Assembly (NCBI RefSeq): GCF_003944715.1
Contig: NZ_RWIT01000021.1
Coordinates: 1 to 63,110 of the forward strand
Reading direction: 5' to 3'
Length of the DNA stretch: 63,110 bases
DNA from: Hymenobacter rigui
Lineage (GTDB): Bacteria; Bacteroidota; Bacteroidia; Cytophagales; Hymenobacteraceae
Shown: one piece after another, positions 35,667 to 43,968 of the stretch
Numbering within the stretch: the stretch's first letter is position 1
How the letters are laid out: each line of letters opens with the position of its first letter
Notes under the pieces: generated by a model
Told to the model about the DNA's origin: nothing
The model's input: the letters and a program-made list of their open reading frames with translations, nothing else
The model's database searches: none
Made by a program: the position numbers and the translations under genes

Positions 35667-37595
35667 ATGATGCCCGAAACTCCCTCCCGGCATGCCCGCA
35701 TCCGTAGCATCGAAGGCTACCACGAAGCGTATCACCTCAGCATCAACCACCCCGAAGAGTTCTGGGCCTCCGTAGCCGCCCCCTTCACCTGGCGGCGCAA
35801 GTGGGATAAAGTGCTCAGCTCCGATATGCCCGCCGGCCGCAACGAGTGGTTCCAGGGCGCCCGCCTCAACATCACCGAAAACTGCCTCGACCGCCACCTG
35901 GCTACCCGCGGCAACAAGCTGGCCCTCATCTGGGAGCCCAACGACCCCAAGCAGCGCCACCTGCGCCTGACCTACCGTGAGCTGCACCAGCAGGTGTGCC
36001 AGTTTGCCAACGTGCTGCACAACAACGGCGTGGAGAAGGGCGACCGGGTGTGCATCTACATGCCCATGATTCCGCAGCTGGCCATTGCTGTGCTGGCTTG
36101 TGCCCGTATCGGGGCCATTCACTCCGTGATTTTTGCCGGTTTCTCGGCCACCGCCATTGCCGACCGTGTGAACGACGCCCAGGCCAGCGTGGTCCTCACC
36201 TCCGACGGCCTCAACCGTGGCCCCAAGCAGATTCCGGTGAAGCGCGTGGTGGATGAGGCCCTGGAAACCTGCCCCTCGGTGCGCCGCGTAATTGTGGTGG
36301 AGCACCTAGGCTGGCCCGTGCAGATGGAAGAAGGCCGCGACGTGTGGTACCACGAGGAAGTGGAAGGCGTGGCCAAAACCTGCCCCGCCGAGGAAATGGA
36401 CGCCGAAGACCCGCTGTTCATCCTCTACACTTCGGGCAGCACCGGCAAGCCCAAGGGCGTGGTGCACAGCACCGCCGGCTACATGGTGTGGGCCGATTAC
36501 ACGTTCCGCAACGTGTTTCAGGTAGAAGAAAACGACATCTACTGGTGCACCGCCGATATTGGTTGGGTAACGGGCCACTCGTACCTGCTCTACGGCCCGC
36601 TGCTGGCCGGCAGCACCTCGCTCATGTTTGAGGGCGTGCCCACGTACCCCGATGCCGGCCGCTTCTGGGAGGTGATTGATAAGCACTCGGTGAGCATCTT
36701 CTACACCGCGCCCACGGCCATCCGCAGCCTCATGGCCGCCCCGCTGGATAACGTACTCAGCTACTCGCTCGATTCGTTGCGGGTGCTGGGCTCGGTGGGG
36801 GAGCCCATCAACGAGGAAGCCTGGCACTGGTATCACACCCACGTGGGCAAGGAGCGCTGCCCCATCGTGGATACGTGGTGGCAAACGGAAACCGGCGGCA
36901 TCATGATTTCGGCGCTGGCCGGCATTACCCCCAGCGTACCGGCCCGGGCCGGGCTGCCGCTGCCTGGCGTGCTGCCCGTACTGCTCACCCAGGAAGGCCA
37001 GGAAATCCAGGGCAACGACCAGGAGGGCTACCTGGCCATCAAGCAGGCCTGGCCCGGCATCATCCGCACCACCTACGGCGACCATGAGCGGGCCGTGCAG
37101 ACCTACTTCAGCGCCTACCCCGGCTACTACTTCACCGGCGACGGGGCCCGCCGCGACGAAAACGGCCTCTACCGCATCATTGGCCGGGTGGATGACGTGA
37201 TTAACGTATCGGGCCACCGCTTCGGCACGGCCGAAATCGAAAATGCCATCAACCAGAACCCCAACGTGGTGGAATCGGCCGTGGTGGGCTACCCGCACGA
37301 CGTGAAGGGCCAGGGCATCTACGCCTACGTCATCTGCCGCGACGGAGCCTGCGAACGGGACGCCGACAAAGCCCACGTAGAAGCCAGTATCATCGAAACC
37401 GTGGTGGCCGAAATCGGCAAAATTGCCAAGCCCGACAAGATTCAGCTGGTATCGGGCCTGCCCAAAACCCGCTCGGGCAAAATCATGCGCCGCATCCTGC
37501 GCAAAGTGGCTGAAGGCGAAACCGGTTCCCTCGGCGACACCACCACCCTGCTCGACCCGGCCGTGGTGGATGAGATTATCAAAGGCAAGAAGTAG
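35667..37595 (+). CDS. acs: acetyl-CoA synthetase
   Basis: This 642-residue AMP-forming acetate:CoA ligase has the P-loop YTSGSTGKPKG, TAGYMVW, the WWQTETGG motif, TGDGARRDENG, GRVDDVINVSGHR hinge and the acetylatable lysine in KTRSGKIMRR. Length and motifs are those of classical Acs. It sits last in the carboxylate region and is followed by a bidirectional terminator at 37654. It is likely controlled by the adjacent CrbS-like system, and possibly by lysine acetylation as in other bacteria. Confidence 0.97.
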   Translation: MMPETPSRHARIRSIEGYHEAYHLSINHPEEFWASVAAPFTWRRKWDKVLSSDMPAGRNEWFQGARLNITENCLDRHLATRGNKLALIWEPNDPKQRHLRLTYRELHQQVCQFANVLHNNGVEKGDRVCIYMPMIPQLAIAVLACARIGAIHSVIFAGFSATAIADRVNDAQASVVLTSDGLNRGPKQIPVKRVVDEALETCPSVRRVIVVEHLGWPVQMEEGRDVWYHEEVEGVAKTCPAEEMDAEDPLFILYTSGSTGKPKGVVHSTAGYMVWADYTFRNVFQVEENDIYWCTADIGWVTGHSYLLYGPLLAGSTSLMFEGVPTYPDAGRFWEVIDKHSVSIFYTAPTAIRSLMAAPLDNVLSYSLDSLRVLGSVGEPINEEAWHWYHTHVGKERCPIVDTWWQTETGGIMISALAGITPSVPARAGLPLPGVLPVLLTQEGQEIQGNDQEGYLAIKQAWPGIIRTTYGDHERAVQTYFSAYPGYYFTGDGARRDENGLYRIIGRVDDVINVSGHRFGTAEIENAINQNPNVVESAVVGYPHDVKGQGIYAYVICRDGACERDADKAHVEASIIETVVAEIGKIAKPDKIQLVSGLPKTRSGKIMRRILRKVAEGETGSLGDTTTLLDPAVVDEIIKGKK

Positions 37596-37653
37596 CGGGG
37601 CGGCAGGCTGACCCCTGCGAGTACTCCGGCAACAAGGCTGGTCAATAAAAAAA

Positions 37654-37684
37654 CACCTCAGCTTTCGGGCTGAGGTGTTTTTTT
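37654..37684. terminator. bidirectional terminator after acs
   Basis: CACCTCAGC (37654-37662) pairs with GCTGAGGTG (37669-37677) around a TTTCGG loop, with A7 before and T7 after. It is a perfect Rho-independent terminator for acs and, in reverse, for the 180-residue gene ending at 37717. Confidence 0.95.
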
Positions 37685-37716
37685 GTTTTCGGAACAGGCA
37701 AAAGAGTACCGAGCCG

Positions 37717-38259
37717 TTAAAACCGGCCCAAATAGTCCTTTTTCACGGGGCGTTTTTTCTCTTTTTTGCCCGAAGACAGCCATACCACCACGCCGGCCGT
37801 TACCGCGCCGATGGTGGCCAGCTTCGTGATAAAGGCGGTGCGGTTGTACTTCCACTCCATGTCGTAGCCTTTCTCGGCCCAGATGTTGGGCAGCTTGCCG
37901 TGGGCCAGGTCGCTCAAGATACCTTCCACCACGCCCACCCGGTCGGCCACAATCAGCGGAAGCCAGTGTTTGTACTCATTCTCGCTGTACTTGAAGGCCG
38001 CCCGCCGAATCAGGCCGCTCAGGCCAACGGGCGGGGCCGGCGTCCCGAATACGGCCGATACATCGGGCCGCTCGATGGAGCGTAGCACTTCCGTATTTTC
38101 GGGCTGCAGGTGGTCGGGGCGGTGCTTGCTGTCGGGGTCCTGACCTACGTTCATGCGCTGACGCATGGGGTAGGTGGGGTCGTTCTTGGGGTCGGCGTCA
38201 ATGCCCCAGCCTTTGATCTGCTTGGGGTCGATGGGCCGGTTGTTCTGTTTGGTTTCCAT
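37717..38259 (-). CDS. conserved unknown with a C-terminal membrane helix
   Basis: This 180-residue protein has a polar N-terminal region with D/P-rich stretches (DPKNDPTYPMRQRMN), a central segment AAFKYSENEYKHWLPLIVADRVGVVEGILSDL, and one helix near 142-160 followed by basic residues (KKEKKRPVKK). There is no signal peptide. It starts 12 bp after the stop of the alcohol dehydrogenase gene upstream on the same strand, so the two are an operon. I do not recognise the family. Confidence 0.7.
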   Translation of the reverse strand: METKQNNRPIDPKQIKGWGIDADPKNDPTYPMRQRMNVGQDPDSKHRPDHLQPENTEVLRSIERPDVSAVFGTPAPPVGLSGLIRRAAFKYSENEYKHWLPLIVADRVGVVEGILSDLAHGKLPNIWAEKGYDMEWKYNRTAFITKLATIGAVTAGVVVWLSSGKKEKKRPVKKDYLGRF

Positions 38260-38271
38260 GAGGAGGGGGCG

Positions 38272-39426
38272 TTACTGGTTGGCGGTAGGGGGCATCAGCA
38301 CGGTTTTGATGCAGTTGTCCAGCTTGGCGGAGAACATGCGGTAGCCGTCGGCTACTTCTTCCAGTGGCAGGCGGTGCGTAATCAGCCCTTTGGGGTTCAG
38401 TATGCCGTTTTGCACATGCTCAATCAGGCGGGGCAGTAGGCGCTTCACCGAGGTCTGGTTGCCCCGGATGGTGAGGCCCTTGTTCATCATGTTGCCGATG
38501 GGCACGAGGTTATCGGTGGGGCCATATACACCCACAATGCTCACCACGCCGCCTTTTTTCACGGAGTTGATGGCCCAGTGCAGCGCCGTGGCCGAGCCGG
38601 CCTGCAGCAGCAGCTTGCGGCCCGTAACGGTCTGCATGGTGTTGCCGGCCGCCTCGGCGCCTACGGCGTCAATCACGCAGTCGGCCCCCATCCAGTCGGT
38701 TATCTTCTTGATGAACACCACCGGGTCGTTCATTTCCTTGAAGTTGTAGGCCTCGCAGTACGAGTAGTTGCGGGCAAACTCCAGGCGGTAGTCTTCCTGA
38801 TCAATAATGATGACACGGCCGGCCCCGAACAGCCAGGCGCAGCGGGCGGCCATGATGCCAATGGGCCCGGCCCCGAACACCACCACCGTGTCGCCGGTCT
38901 GGATGCCGGCCATTTCGGCGGCCTGGTAGCCGGTGGGCACCACGTCGGTGAGCAGCACGGCATCATCCAGGTCCATATCCGGCGGGATGATGGTGGGCCC
39001 GACGTTGGCGTAGGGCACCCGGGCGTATTCGGCCTGGCCGCCGTTGTAGCCGCCAGCCGTGTGCGAGTAGCCAAAAATGGCCCCTACGGCCGTCGATTCG
39101 GTGTTCGACTCGTTGCAGTTGCCGAACATGCCCTGGCGGCAGAAGTGGCACTCGCCGCAGGCAATGTTGAAGGGCACCAGCACCCGGTCGCCCACTTTTA
39201 CTTTGGTAACATCGGCTCCGATTTCCACGATTTCGCCCACAAACTCGTGGCCAAAAGTGGAGCCCACGCGGGTGTCGGGCACGTTACCGTTATAAAGGTG
39301 CAGGTCGGAGCCGCAGATGCAGGTGCGCAGCACGCGCACAATGGCGTCCTGCGGGTGCTTAATTTCCGGCATGGGTTTCTGCACGGCGCGGACCCGTTTG
39401 GGGCCCCGGTAGTCCATGGCTAGCAT
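38272..39426 (-). CDS. zinc-dependent alcohol dehydrogenase, formaldehyde-dehydrogenase-like
   Basis: This 384-residue medium-chain dehydrogenase has catalytic zinc ligands C38, H60 and E61 (ICGSDLH ... TFGHEFVG) and a structural zinc site C90, C93, C96 and C104 (ACGECHFCRQGMFGNC). The NAD fold has GAGPIGIMAARCAWLFGAG. Its pattern is closest to glutathione-independent formaldehyde dehydrogenase-like enzymes. The start could be Met4 (39417). It is the first gene of a two-gene operon with an unknown protein. Confidence 0.9.
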   Translation of the reverse strand: MLAMDYRGPKRVRAVQKPMPEIKHPQDAIVRVLRTCICGSDLHLYNGNVPDTRVGSTFGHEFVGEIVEIGADVTKVKVGDRVLVPFNIACGECHFCRQGMFGNCNESNTESTAVGAIFGYSHTAGGYNGGQAEYARVPYANVGPTIIPPDMDLDDAVLLTDVVPTGYQAAEMAGIQTGDTVVVFGAGPIGIMAARCAWLFGAGRVIIIDQEDYRLEFARNYSYCEAYNFKEMNDPVVFIKKITDWMGADCVIDAVGAEAAGNTMQTVTGRKLLLQAGSATALHWAINSVKKGGVVSIVGVYGPTDNLVPIGNMMNKGLTIRGNQTSVKRLLPRLIEHVQNGILNPKGLITHRLPLEEVADGYRMFSAKLDNCIKTVLMPPTANQ

Positions 39427-39717
39427 AGTGGTCTGGCGTTAGAAGTGAGATGCACGCCAGCACGCAAATGGTGTGGGCCGCCTGTTGCGGCACTGGTCCC
39501 CGCAATACCGGGGGCGTGATGCAAGGCTATACCCCGGCTACCGGGTAAGGTTGTTAGGGTTGAGCTTGAAAATCAGGCAATTTCGTGCCAAATGCGGCCC
39601 GCCGTTCGCCGCCGCTCCGGCCCAATTGAGGGCGGAGGATACCAAAAACCGGACTTCGGGCCAGCCGCTGCCAACCCGAAGCCCGGTCCAGACTTTTCCG
39701 AAAATAAAACGGCCGCC

Positions 39718-41001
39718 CTACAATGCCGGGGCCGGCAGCACCCGGCCCGTCACCTCCCCAAACCCGATGCGCAGGCCATCCTTCTCGCAGTAGCCGCGCA
39801 TGGTTACCCGGTCGCCGTCCTGCAGAAACTTGCGCTCCGAGCCATCGGCCAGCGGCACGGGGCGGGTGCCGCGCCAGGCCAGCTCCAGCATCGAGCCCAG
39901 CGAGTCGGGGGTGGGGCCGGAGATGGTGCCCGAGGCGTACAGGTCGCCCACCTGCAGGTTGCAGCCGTTGGAGGCGTGGTGGGTGAGCTGCTGGGCCATG
40001 CTCCAGTACATGAGCCCGAAGTTGGAGCGGGAAATGGTGGTTTCGGGGCCGTTTTCGGGCTGCAAAGCCACTTCCAGGTTTACATCGAAGTTGTGCTGGC
40101 CGGGCTGGCGCAGGTACAGTAGCGGCTCGGGCTCCTGCACAGGGCCGGCCACCCGGAAGGGCTCCAGGGCATCCAGCGTCACCACCCACGGCGACACGCT
40201 GCTGCCGAAGCTCTTGCCCAGAAACGGCCCCAGCGGCACGTACTCCCAGCTCTGAATGTCGCGCGCGCTCCAGTCGTTGAACAGCACCAGCCCGAAGATG
40301 TGCTCCTCGGCGTACTGAATCGGAACCGTGTCGCCCAGGTGCGTGCCCTTACCCACGATGAAGCCCACTTCCAGCTCGAAATCCAGCTGCTGCGACGGCC
40401 CGAAGGTGGGCGCAGCGGCATCGGGAGCCTTGCGCTGGCCGTTGGGCCGGCGGATATCGGTGCCGCTCACCACAATGCTGCTGGCCCGGCCGTGGTAGCC
40501 GATGGGAATGTGGCGCCAGTTGGGCAGCAAAGCGTTGGCCGGGTCGCGAAACATCATGCCCACGTTGGTGGCGTGCTCGATGCTGCTGTAGAAATCGGTG
40601 TAGTTGTGCGACTTCACGGGGCGCAGCATCCGCACCTCATGCTGGCGCAGCAGGCACTCGCGCATCGCCTCATCCGAGCGCAGGGCGGCGTTGTCGTGGC
40701 GCAGCAGCTCCGATACGCGCTGGCGCACGGCCCGCCACGCCGGCCGGCCCAGGGCAATAAACTGGTTGAGGGAGCGACGCCGGAACACCTTGGGCAGCGC
40801 CTTGCCCAGGTCCAGGTTATCAAAGAAGCCGAACTGGGCCACGGCGTACAGATCCAGCACGTACTCGCCGATGGCTACGCCCAGCCGCGGGCCCCGCTCC
40901 TCCGTCTCAAACACGCCAAACGGCAGGTTCTGAATGGGAAAGTCGCTGCCGGGGACAATATCAATCCAAGAGTGCAGGGCGGGGTCGTTGGGGTTAGCCA
41001 T
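39718..41001 (-). CDS. fahA: fumarylacetoacetase
   Basis: This 427-residue enzyme cleaves 4-fumarylacetoacetate to fumarate and acetoacetate, the last step of tyrosine and homogentisate breakdown. Motifs: SHNYTDFYSSIEHATNVGMMFRD, split by motif, with the metal aspartate; IPIGYHGRASSIVVSG with catalytic H-type contacts; and FELEVGFIVG with the metal-binding glutamates. An N-terminal SH3-like region precedes the FAH fold. It is monocistronic here; no other tyrosine-degradation gene is in the window. Confidence 0.96.
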   Translation of the reverse strand: MANPNDPALHSWIDIVPGSDFPIQNLPFGVFETEERGPRLGVAIGEYVLDLYAVAQFGFFDNLDLGKALPKVFRRRSLNQFIALGRPAWRAVRQRVSELLRHDNAALRSDEAMRECLLRQHEVRMLRPVKSHNYTDFYSSIEHATNVGMMFRDPANALLPNWRHIPIGYHGRASSIVVSGTDIRRPNGQRKAPDAAAPTFGPSQQLDFELEVGFIVGKGTHLGDTVPIQYAEEHIFGLVLFNDWSARDIQSWEYVPLGPFLGKSFGSSVSPWVVTLDALEPFRVAGPVQEPEPLLYLRQPGQHNFDVNLEVALQPENGPETTISRSNFGLMYWSMAQQLTHHASNGCNLQVGDLYASGTISGPTPDSLGSMLELAWRGTRPVPLADGSERKFLQDGDRVTMRGYCEKDGLRIGFGEVTGRVLPAPAL

Positions 41002-41236
41002 TCGGGGTGGAAAGTTGATGGTAGGAGCGGCAAAGGTAGCGGGCCGGGCGGAATGCGGCCGGTGGGTGGAATCCTGCGAAGCCGCTATATTGTGCCGCAG
41101 CTCCCGCCACGTATTACCGCAATTGTTGCGGGAGTGTTTGTTTCTGTTATAGAGTACCCGCTGGAGCTATAACCGAAACTGGGAGCAGATGTGGTTTCGG
41201 TAATAATGATGTTGGCTGCAATTTGATCAAAAAATT
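41002..41236. other. junction of high-GC flank with AT-rich insert
   Basis: No gene is seen. A hairpin with arms CCGAAAC and GTTTCGG lies at about 41173-41200. Composition falls sharply after about 41200. GTTGGCT at 41211-41217 resembles the GTTAGTC at the far end of the insert (41828-41834). Confidence 0.4.
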
Positions 41237-41707
41237 ATGATAATGAAACACTTAATACAGGGATTTGTATTTGGAATATCAATGTCATTCATATCTTGGA
41301 TAGTGGGAATGATAGTTAACAGTCTTCTTATGAAAACAGAATTACATTATAAGCTCTCGAATCTGAATTTTATTAAGAGTAAAGATTTTAACAAAAAAAT
41401 CGGAATGAAACCTTTTAAGTGGATTGTTAAAAATACATTTTTCAAATACTTTAATCAAAAAATTAAGGTGGAAAGCCAAAATGATGATTTGATTGAAATA
41501 CGTAAGGAAATGGTCATTTCTGAAATAAGTCATTTAATCGGATTCGTTTTTGTGGTAATTTTCGCATCTTATAAAATTTTTAGTGCAGGAATAATTTTTG
41601 GAGCGACAATGATGATTCCAAATTCTTTAATGAATTTGTATCCTTCTCTGTTGCAACAAGAGAACAAGAGACGAATTGATAATTTGCTAAAAAGAAAAAA
41701 TAGATAA
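41237..41707 (+). CDS. CrtO-acyltransferase-like membrane protein, strongly AT-rich
   Basis: This 156-residue protein has hydrophobic helices at about 5-30, 93-115 and 118-136. The C-terminal motif SLMNLYPSLLQQENKRRIDNLL resembles the N-x-Y-P-x-x-L-Q-x-x-N-x-x-R-I pattern of glycosyl-4,4'-diaponeurosporenoate acyltransferase (CrtO) family proteins. GC content is roughly 27-30%, against over 60% in the neighbours, and codon usage is AT-driven, so recent transfer is very likely. The stop codon is part of the downstream inverted repeat. No carotenoid genes are adjacent; the function is probably acyl transfer to a lipid-like substrate but is not established. Confidence 0.7.
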   Translation: MIMKHLIQGFVFGISMSFISWIVGMIVNSLLMKTELHYKLSNLNFIKSKDFNKKIGMKPFKWIVKNTFFKYFNQKIKVESQNDDLIEIRKEMVISEISHLIGFVFVVIFASYKIFSAGIIFGATMMIPNSLMNLYPSLLQQENKRRIDNLLKRKNR

Positions 41708-41834
41708 CGGCATGTATAACAAATAGCAGATTTAGTGATAAATCAAAATTCAGTGTTTTTAATGAATCTCTGTGTCAAACTGAAGGTGAAGTGACTTCTA
41801 ATCTGCTACTTCTCATACACGCAAAACGTTAGTC
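41705..41834 (+). repeat. attC-like imperfect inverted repeat after the AT-rich gene
   Basis: Outer pair TAACG (41705-41709) with CGTTA (41827-41831); next GCATGTAT (41710-41717) with ATACACGC (41815-41822), one G-T-type mismatch; then an unpaired bubble of 6 nt on each side; then the perfect 9-bp pair TAGCAGATT (41724-41732) and AATCTGCTA (41800-41808). The central loop is 67 nt. The TAA of the upstream gene is the first triplet of the repeat. It ends in GTTAGTC, one base off the GTTRRRY integron core. Extra unpaired bases lie on the 3' arm. Confidence 0.6.
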
Positions 41835-41866
41835 GAATGCTGCTCAAACGCAAAGCAATAGACCCA

Positions 41867-41909
41867 CAGCGCCCCGCCCCAACCGGAAACCGGCAGGAGC
41901 GGGGCGCTG
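41867..41909 (-). terminator. hairpin downstream of the nfu-like gene
   Basis: CAGCGCCCCGC (41867-41877) pairs exactly with GCGGGGCGCTG (41899-41909) over a 21-nt loop that itself contains ACCGG...CCGG pairing. It lies 22 nt after the stop of the NifU-like gene on the minus strand. There is no clear U-tract. Confidence 0.6.
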
Positions 41910-41931
41910 CTATGTTACTCAGGAAACGAAC

Positions 41932-42228
41932 CTACCGGACCTGGCCGGCGGGCTGCTCGCTCATGGGCGTGACGTTGATGGCCTCCACGGCGCGGATTTC
42001 GGGCACGGCCTTCTTCACCGATTCCTCCACGCCGGCTTTCAGCGTCATCGGCGACATGGGGCAGGTGCCGCAGGCACCGAGCAGCTCCAGGCGCAGCACC
42101 ATGTCATCGGTGATTTCCAGCACGCGCACGTTGCCTCCGTCGGCGGCCAGGTAGGGCCGGATGGTATCCAGGGCCTGTTCGATGCGGGGCAGGAGCGGAT
42201 GGGTTTCCACGGCGGGCGATACGGTCAT
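41932..42228 (-). CDS. NifU C-terminal-type Fe-S scaffold (Nfu)
   Basis: This 98-residue protein carries the Nfu domain with C53-G-T-C56 in LLGACGTCPMSPMTLK, which binds a [4Fe-4S] cluster at a dimer interface. IRPYLAADGGNVRVLEI is the conserved N-terminal part. The start at 42228 (MTVSPAVETHP) avoids a 24-residue extension of unlikely sequence. The next gene upstream on the same strand is Mrp, also linked to Fe-S delivery. Confidence 0.93.
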   Translation of the reverse strand: MTVSPAVETHPLLPRIEQALDTIRPYLAADGGNVRVLEITDDMVLRLELLGACGTCPMSPMTLKAGVEESVKKAVPEIRAVEAINVTPMSEQPAGQVR

Positions 42229-42375
42229 AATGGGAATTTCACTGGGTTTCACGCTGGTCGGGCGGCAATGAGCCCACCAGCGTCGGCAATACGAAGGCAA
42301 AGGTAGAACATTCGCCCGACGCTACGGTAAACCGGCCGGAGCGGGGAGAAGTTTAGGGGAAGCGTAGCTACGGAG

Positions 42376-42474
42376 AACGTCATGCAGAGCGCAGCGAAGC
42401 ATCTCGCGTACTGAGGTTGGATTACTTTGGCAACGTCAGCACGCGAGATTCCTCGCGCTGCCCGGAATGACGTT
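42376..42474. repeat. REP-like inverted repeat (GTCATTCC family)
   Basis: AACGTCAT...ATCTCGCGT (42376-42409) pairs imperfectly with ACGCGAGATTCCTCG...ATGACGTT (42441-42474). The spacer is about 31 nt and holds a CAACGTCAGC box also seen in the larger repeat at 43683. It lies between mrp and nfu. Confidence 0.75.
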
Positions 42475-42491
42475 CTGGTTCGTTCCGCCAG

Positions 42492-43595
42492 TTACGACTT
42501 CATCTCCACGATGTTGGTTTTCGGGGCTACGGCGTTGCGGATGCTCACCTGGCGAGCCAGCTCCTCGGCCAGCTGGGCGAAGACCTCAGCGGCCGGCGTC
42601 CCGTCCTGCAGGATGGCGGGCGTGCCCTGGTCGCCGTTTTCGCGGATGCTCTGCACCAGCGGAATCTGGCCCAGCAGCGGCACCTCGTGCTTGGCCGCCA
42701 GTCCTACGCCGCCGCCTTCACCGAAGATGAAGTACTTGTTGTCGGGCAGCTCGGCGGGTGTAAACCAGGCCATGTTCTCCACGATGCCCAGCACCGGCAC
42801 GTTGATTTGCGGCAGGCGGAACATCTGCAAGCCCTTTTCGGCGTCGGCAAGAGCTACTTTCTGGGGTGTGGTCACGATGAGCGAGCCGGTGACGGGCACC
42901 GTCTGCACCATGGTCAGGTGGATGTCGGAGGTTCCGGGGGGCATGTCGAGCAGCAGGTAATCCAGCTCGCCCCAGTCCACCTCCGTGATGAACTGCTTGA
43001 GGGCCGAGGAGGCCATCGGGCCGCGCCACACAATGGCCGATTCGGCCGGGGCCAGGAAGCCGATGCTCATCAGCTTCACGCCATGGGCTACCACCGGCTG
43101 GATGAGGTTTTTGCCGTCGGGGCCCTGGAATACGTGGGGCCGCTCGTCCATCACGCCGAACATCAGCGGCATGCTGGGGCCGCTGATATCGGCATCCACG
43201 AGGCCTACTTTGGCGCCGGTTTTGGCCAGCGCAATAGCCAGGTTGGCCGTGACGGTGCTTTTGCCCACGCCGCCCTTGCCCGAGGCAATGGCAATGATGT
43301 TTTTCACGCCGGGCAGCAGGTCGCGGTTCTGGCGCATGGTGGTCACGCGCGAGGTCATCACAATTACCACCTCGGCGTCCTTGTCCACCATCGTGTGGAT
43401 GGCCCGCTCGCAGGCGTCGTGGATGAGCTGTTTGAGGGGGCAGGCGGGCGTGGTGAGCACCACCGTGAACGACACGCGGCGGCCGTCAATCTGCACGTCC
43501 TCAATCATATTGAGCGTCACGAGGTCTTTGCCCAGGTCGGGCTCCTCCACGTAGCTCAGGGCCTTGAGGACGGCTTCTTTGGTAATGGGTTCCAT
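42492..43595 (-). CDS. mrp: Mrp/NBP35-family Fe-S carrier ATPase
   Basis: This 367-residue protein has an N-terminal FeS-assembly (DUF59) domain (1-90) and then a P-loop ATPase with the deviant Walker A GKGGVGKST (106-114) and DADISGPSMPLMFG. It probably transfers Fe-S clusters to target proteins. The C-P-x-C motif of many Mrp proteins is absent; TPAELPDNKYFIFG occupies that position, as is common in Bacteroidota. The start at 43595 excludes an upstream run that merely translates a REP-like repeat (SAREIPLSARNDI). Confidence 0.93.
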   Translation of the reverse strand: MEPITKEAVLKALSYVEEPDLGKDLVTLNMIEDVQIDGRRVSFTVVLTTPACPLKQLIHDACERAIHTMVDKDAEVVIVMTSRVTTMRQNRDLLPGVKNIIAIASGKGGVGKSTVTANLAIALAKTGAKVGLVDADISGPSMPLMFGVMDERPHVFQGPDGKNLIQPVVAHGVKLMSIGFLAPAESAIVWRGPMASSALKQFITEVDWGELDYLLLDMPPGTSDIHLTMVQTVPVTGSLIVTTPQKVALADAEKGLQMFRLPQINVPVLGIVENMAWFTPAELPDNKYFIFGEGGGVGLAAKHEVPLLGQIPLVQSIRENGDQGTPAILQDGTPAAEVFAQLAEELARQVSIRNAVAPKTNIVEMKS

Positions 43596-43682
43596 TATAG
43601 TCAGCGAAGAAAGTGCGGATGCAAAGCACAAAGATAACCCGGAAACCGGGGCGGCGGTTGCGCGGCATGGTTTCCATAGAAT

Positions 43683-43951
43683 GTCATTCCGAGCGGAGAG
43701 AGGAATCTCGCGTGCTGACGTTGTGGCCGTGGGAACGATGTAGAGACGCAATATTTTGCGTCTCGTCGTTGCTGACGTTGTTTAAGTGACGCGGTTTCGG
43801 TCGTTCAACGACGAGACGCGAAGTGTCGCGTCTCTACATCGTTCCTGCGAACCCAAAGTCAGCAACGACGAGACGCAAAATATTGCGTCTCTACATCGTT
43901 CCTGTGAACCCGTCATCAGCACGCGAGATTCCTCACGCTGCTCGGAATGAC
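43683..43951. repeat. three-tier nested palindromic repeat
   Basis: Outer arms GTCATTCCGAGC... (43683-43720) and ...GCTCGGAATGAC (43911-43951) are imperfect complements. Inside, 43732-43776 and 43858-43902 are exact reverse complements over 45 bp. Each inner arm is itself palindromic (GAGACGCAATATTTTGCGTCTC, split by motif). A third, diverged copy of the inner unit lies at about 43804-43848. The whole sits in the 373-bp gap between mrp and the LytTR gene; no gene is seen in it. Confidence 0.85.
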
Positions 43952-43968
43952 GTTCTTTTTGGGGCAGA

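Noticed and set aside
43596..43751. N-terminal extension of the Mrp frame
   Set aside because: It only translates the repeat at 43683 (SAREIPLSARNDI), and the FeS-assembly domain begins at the 43595 start.
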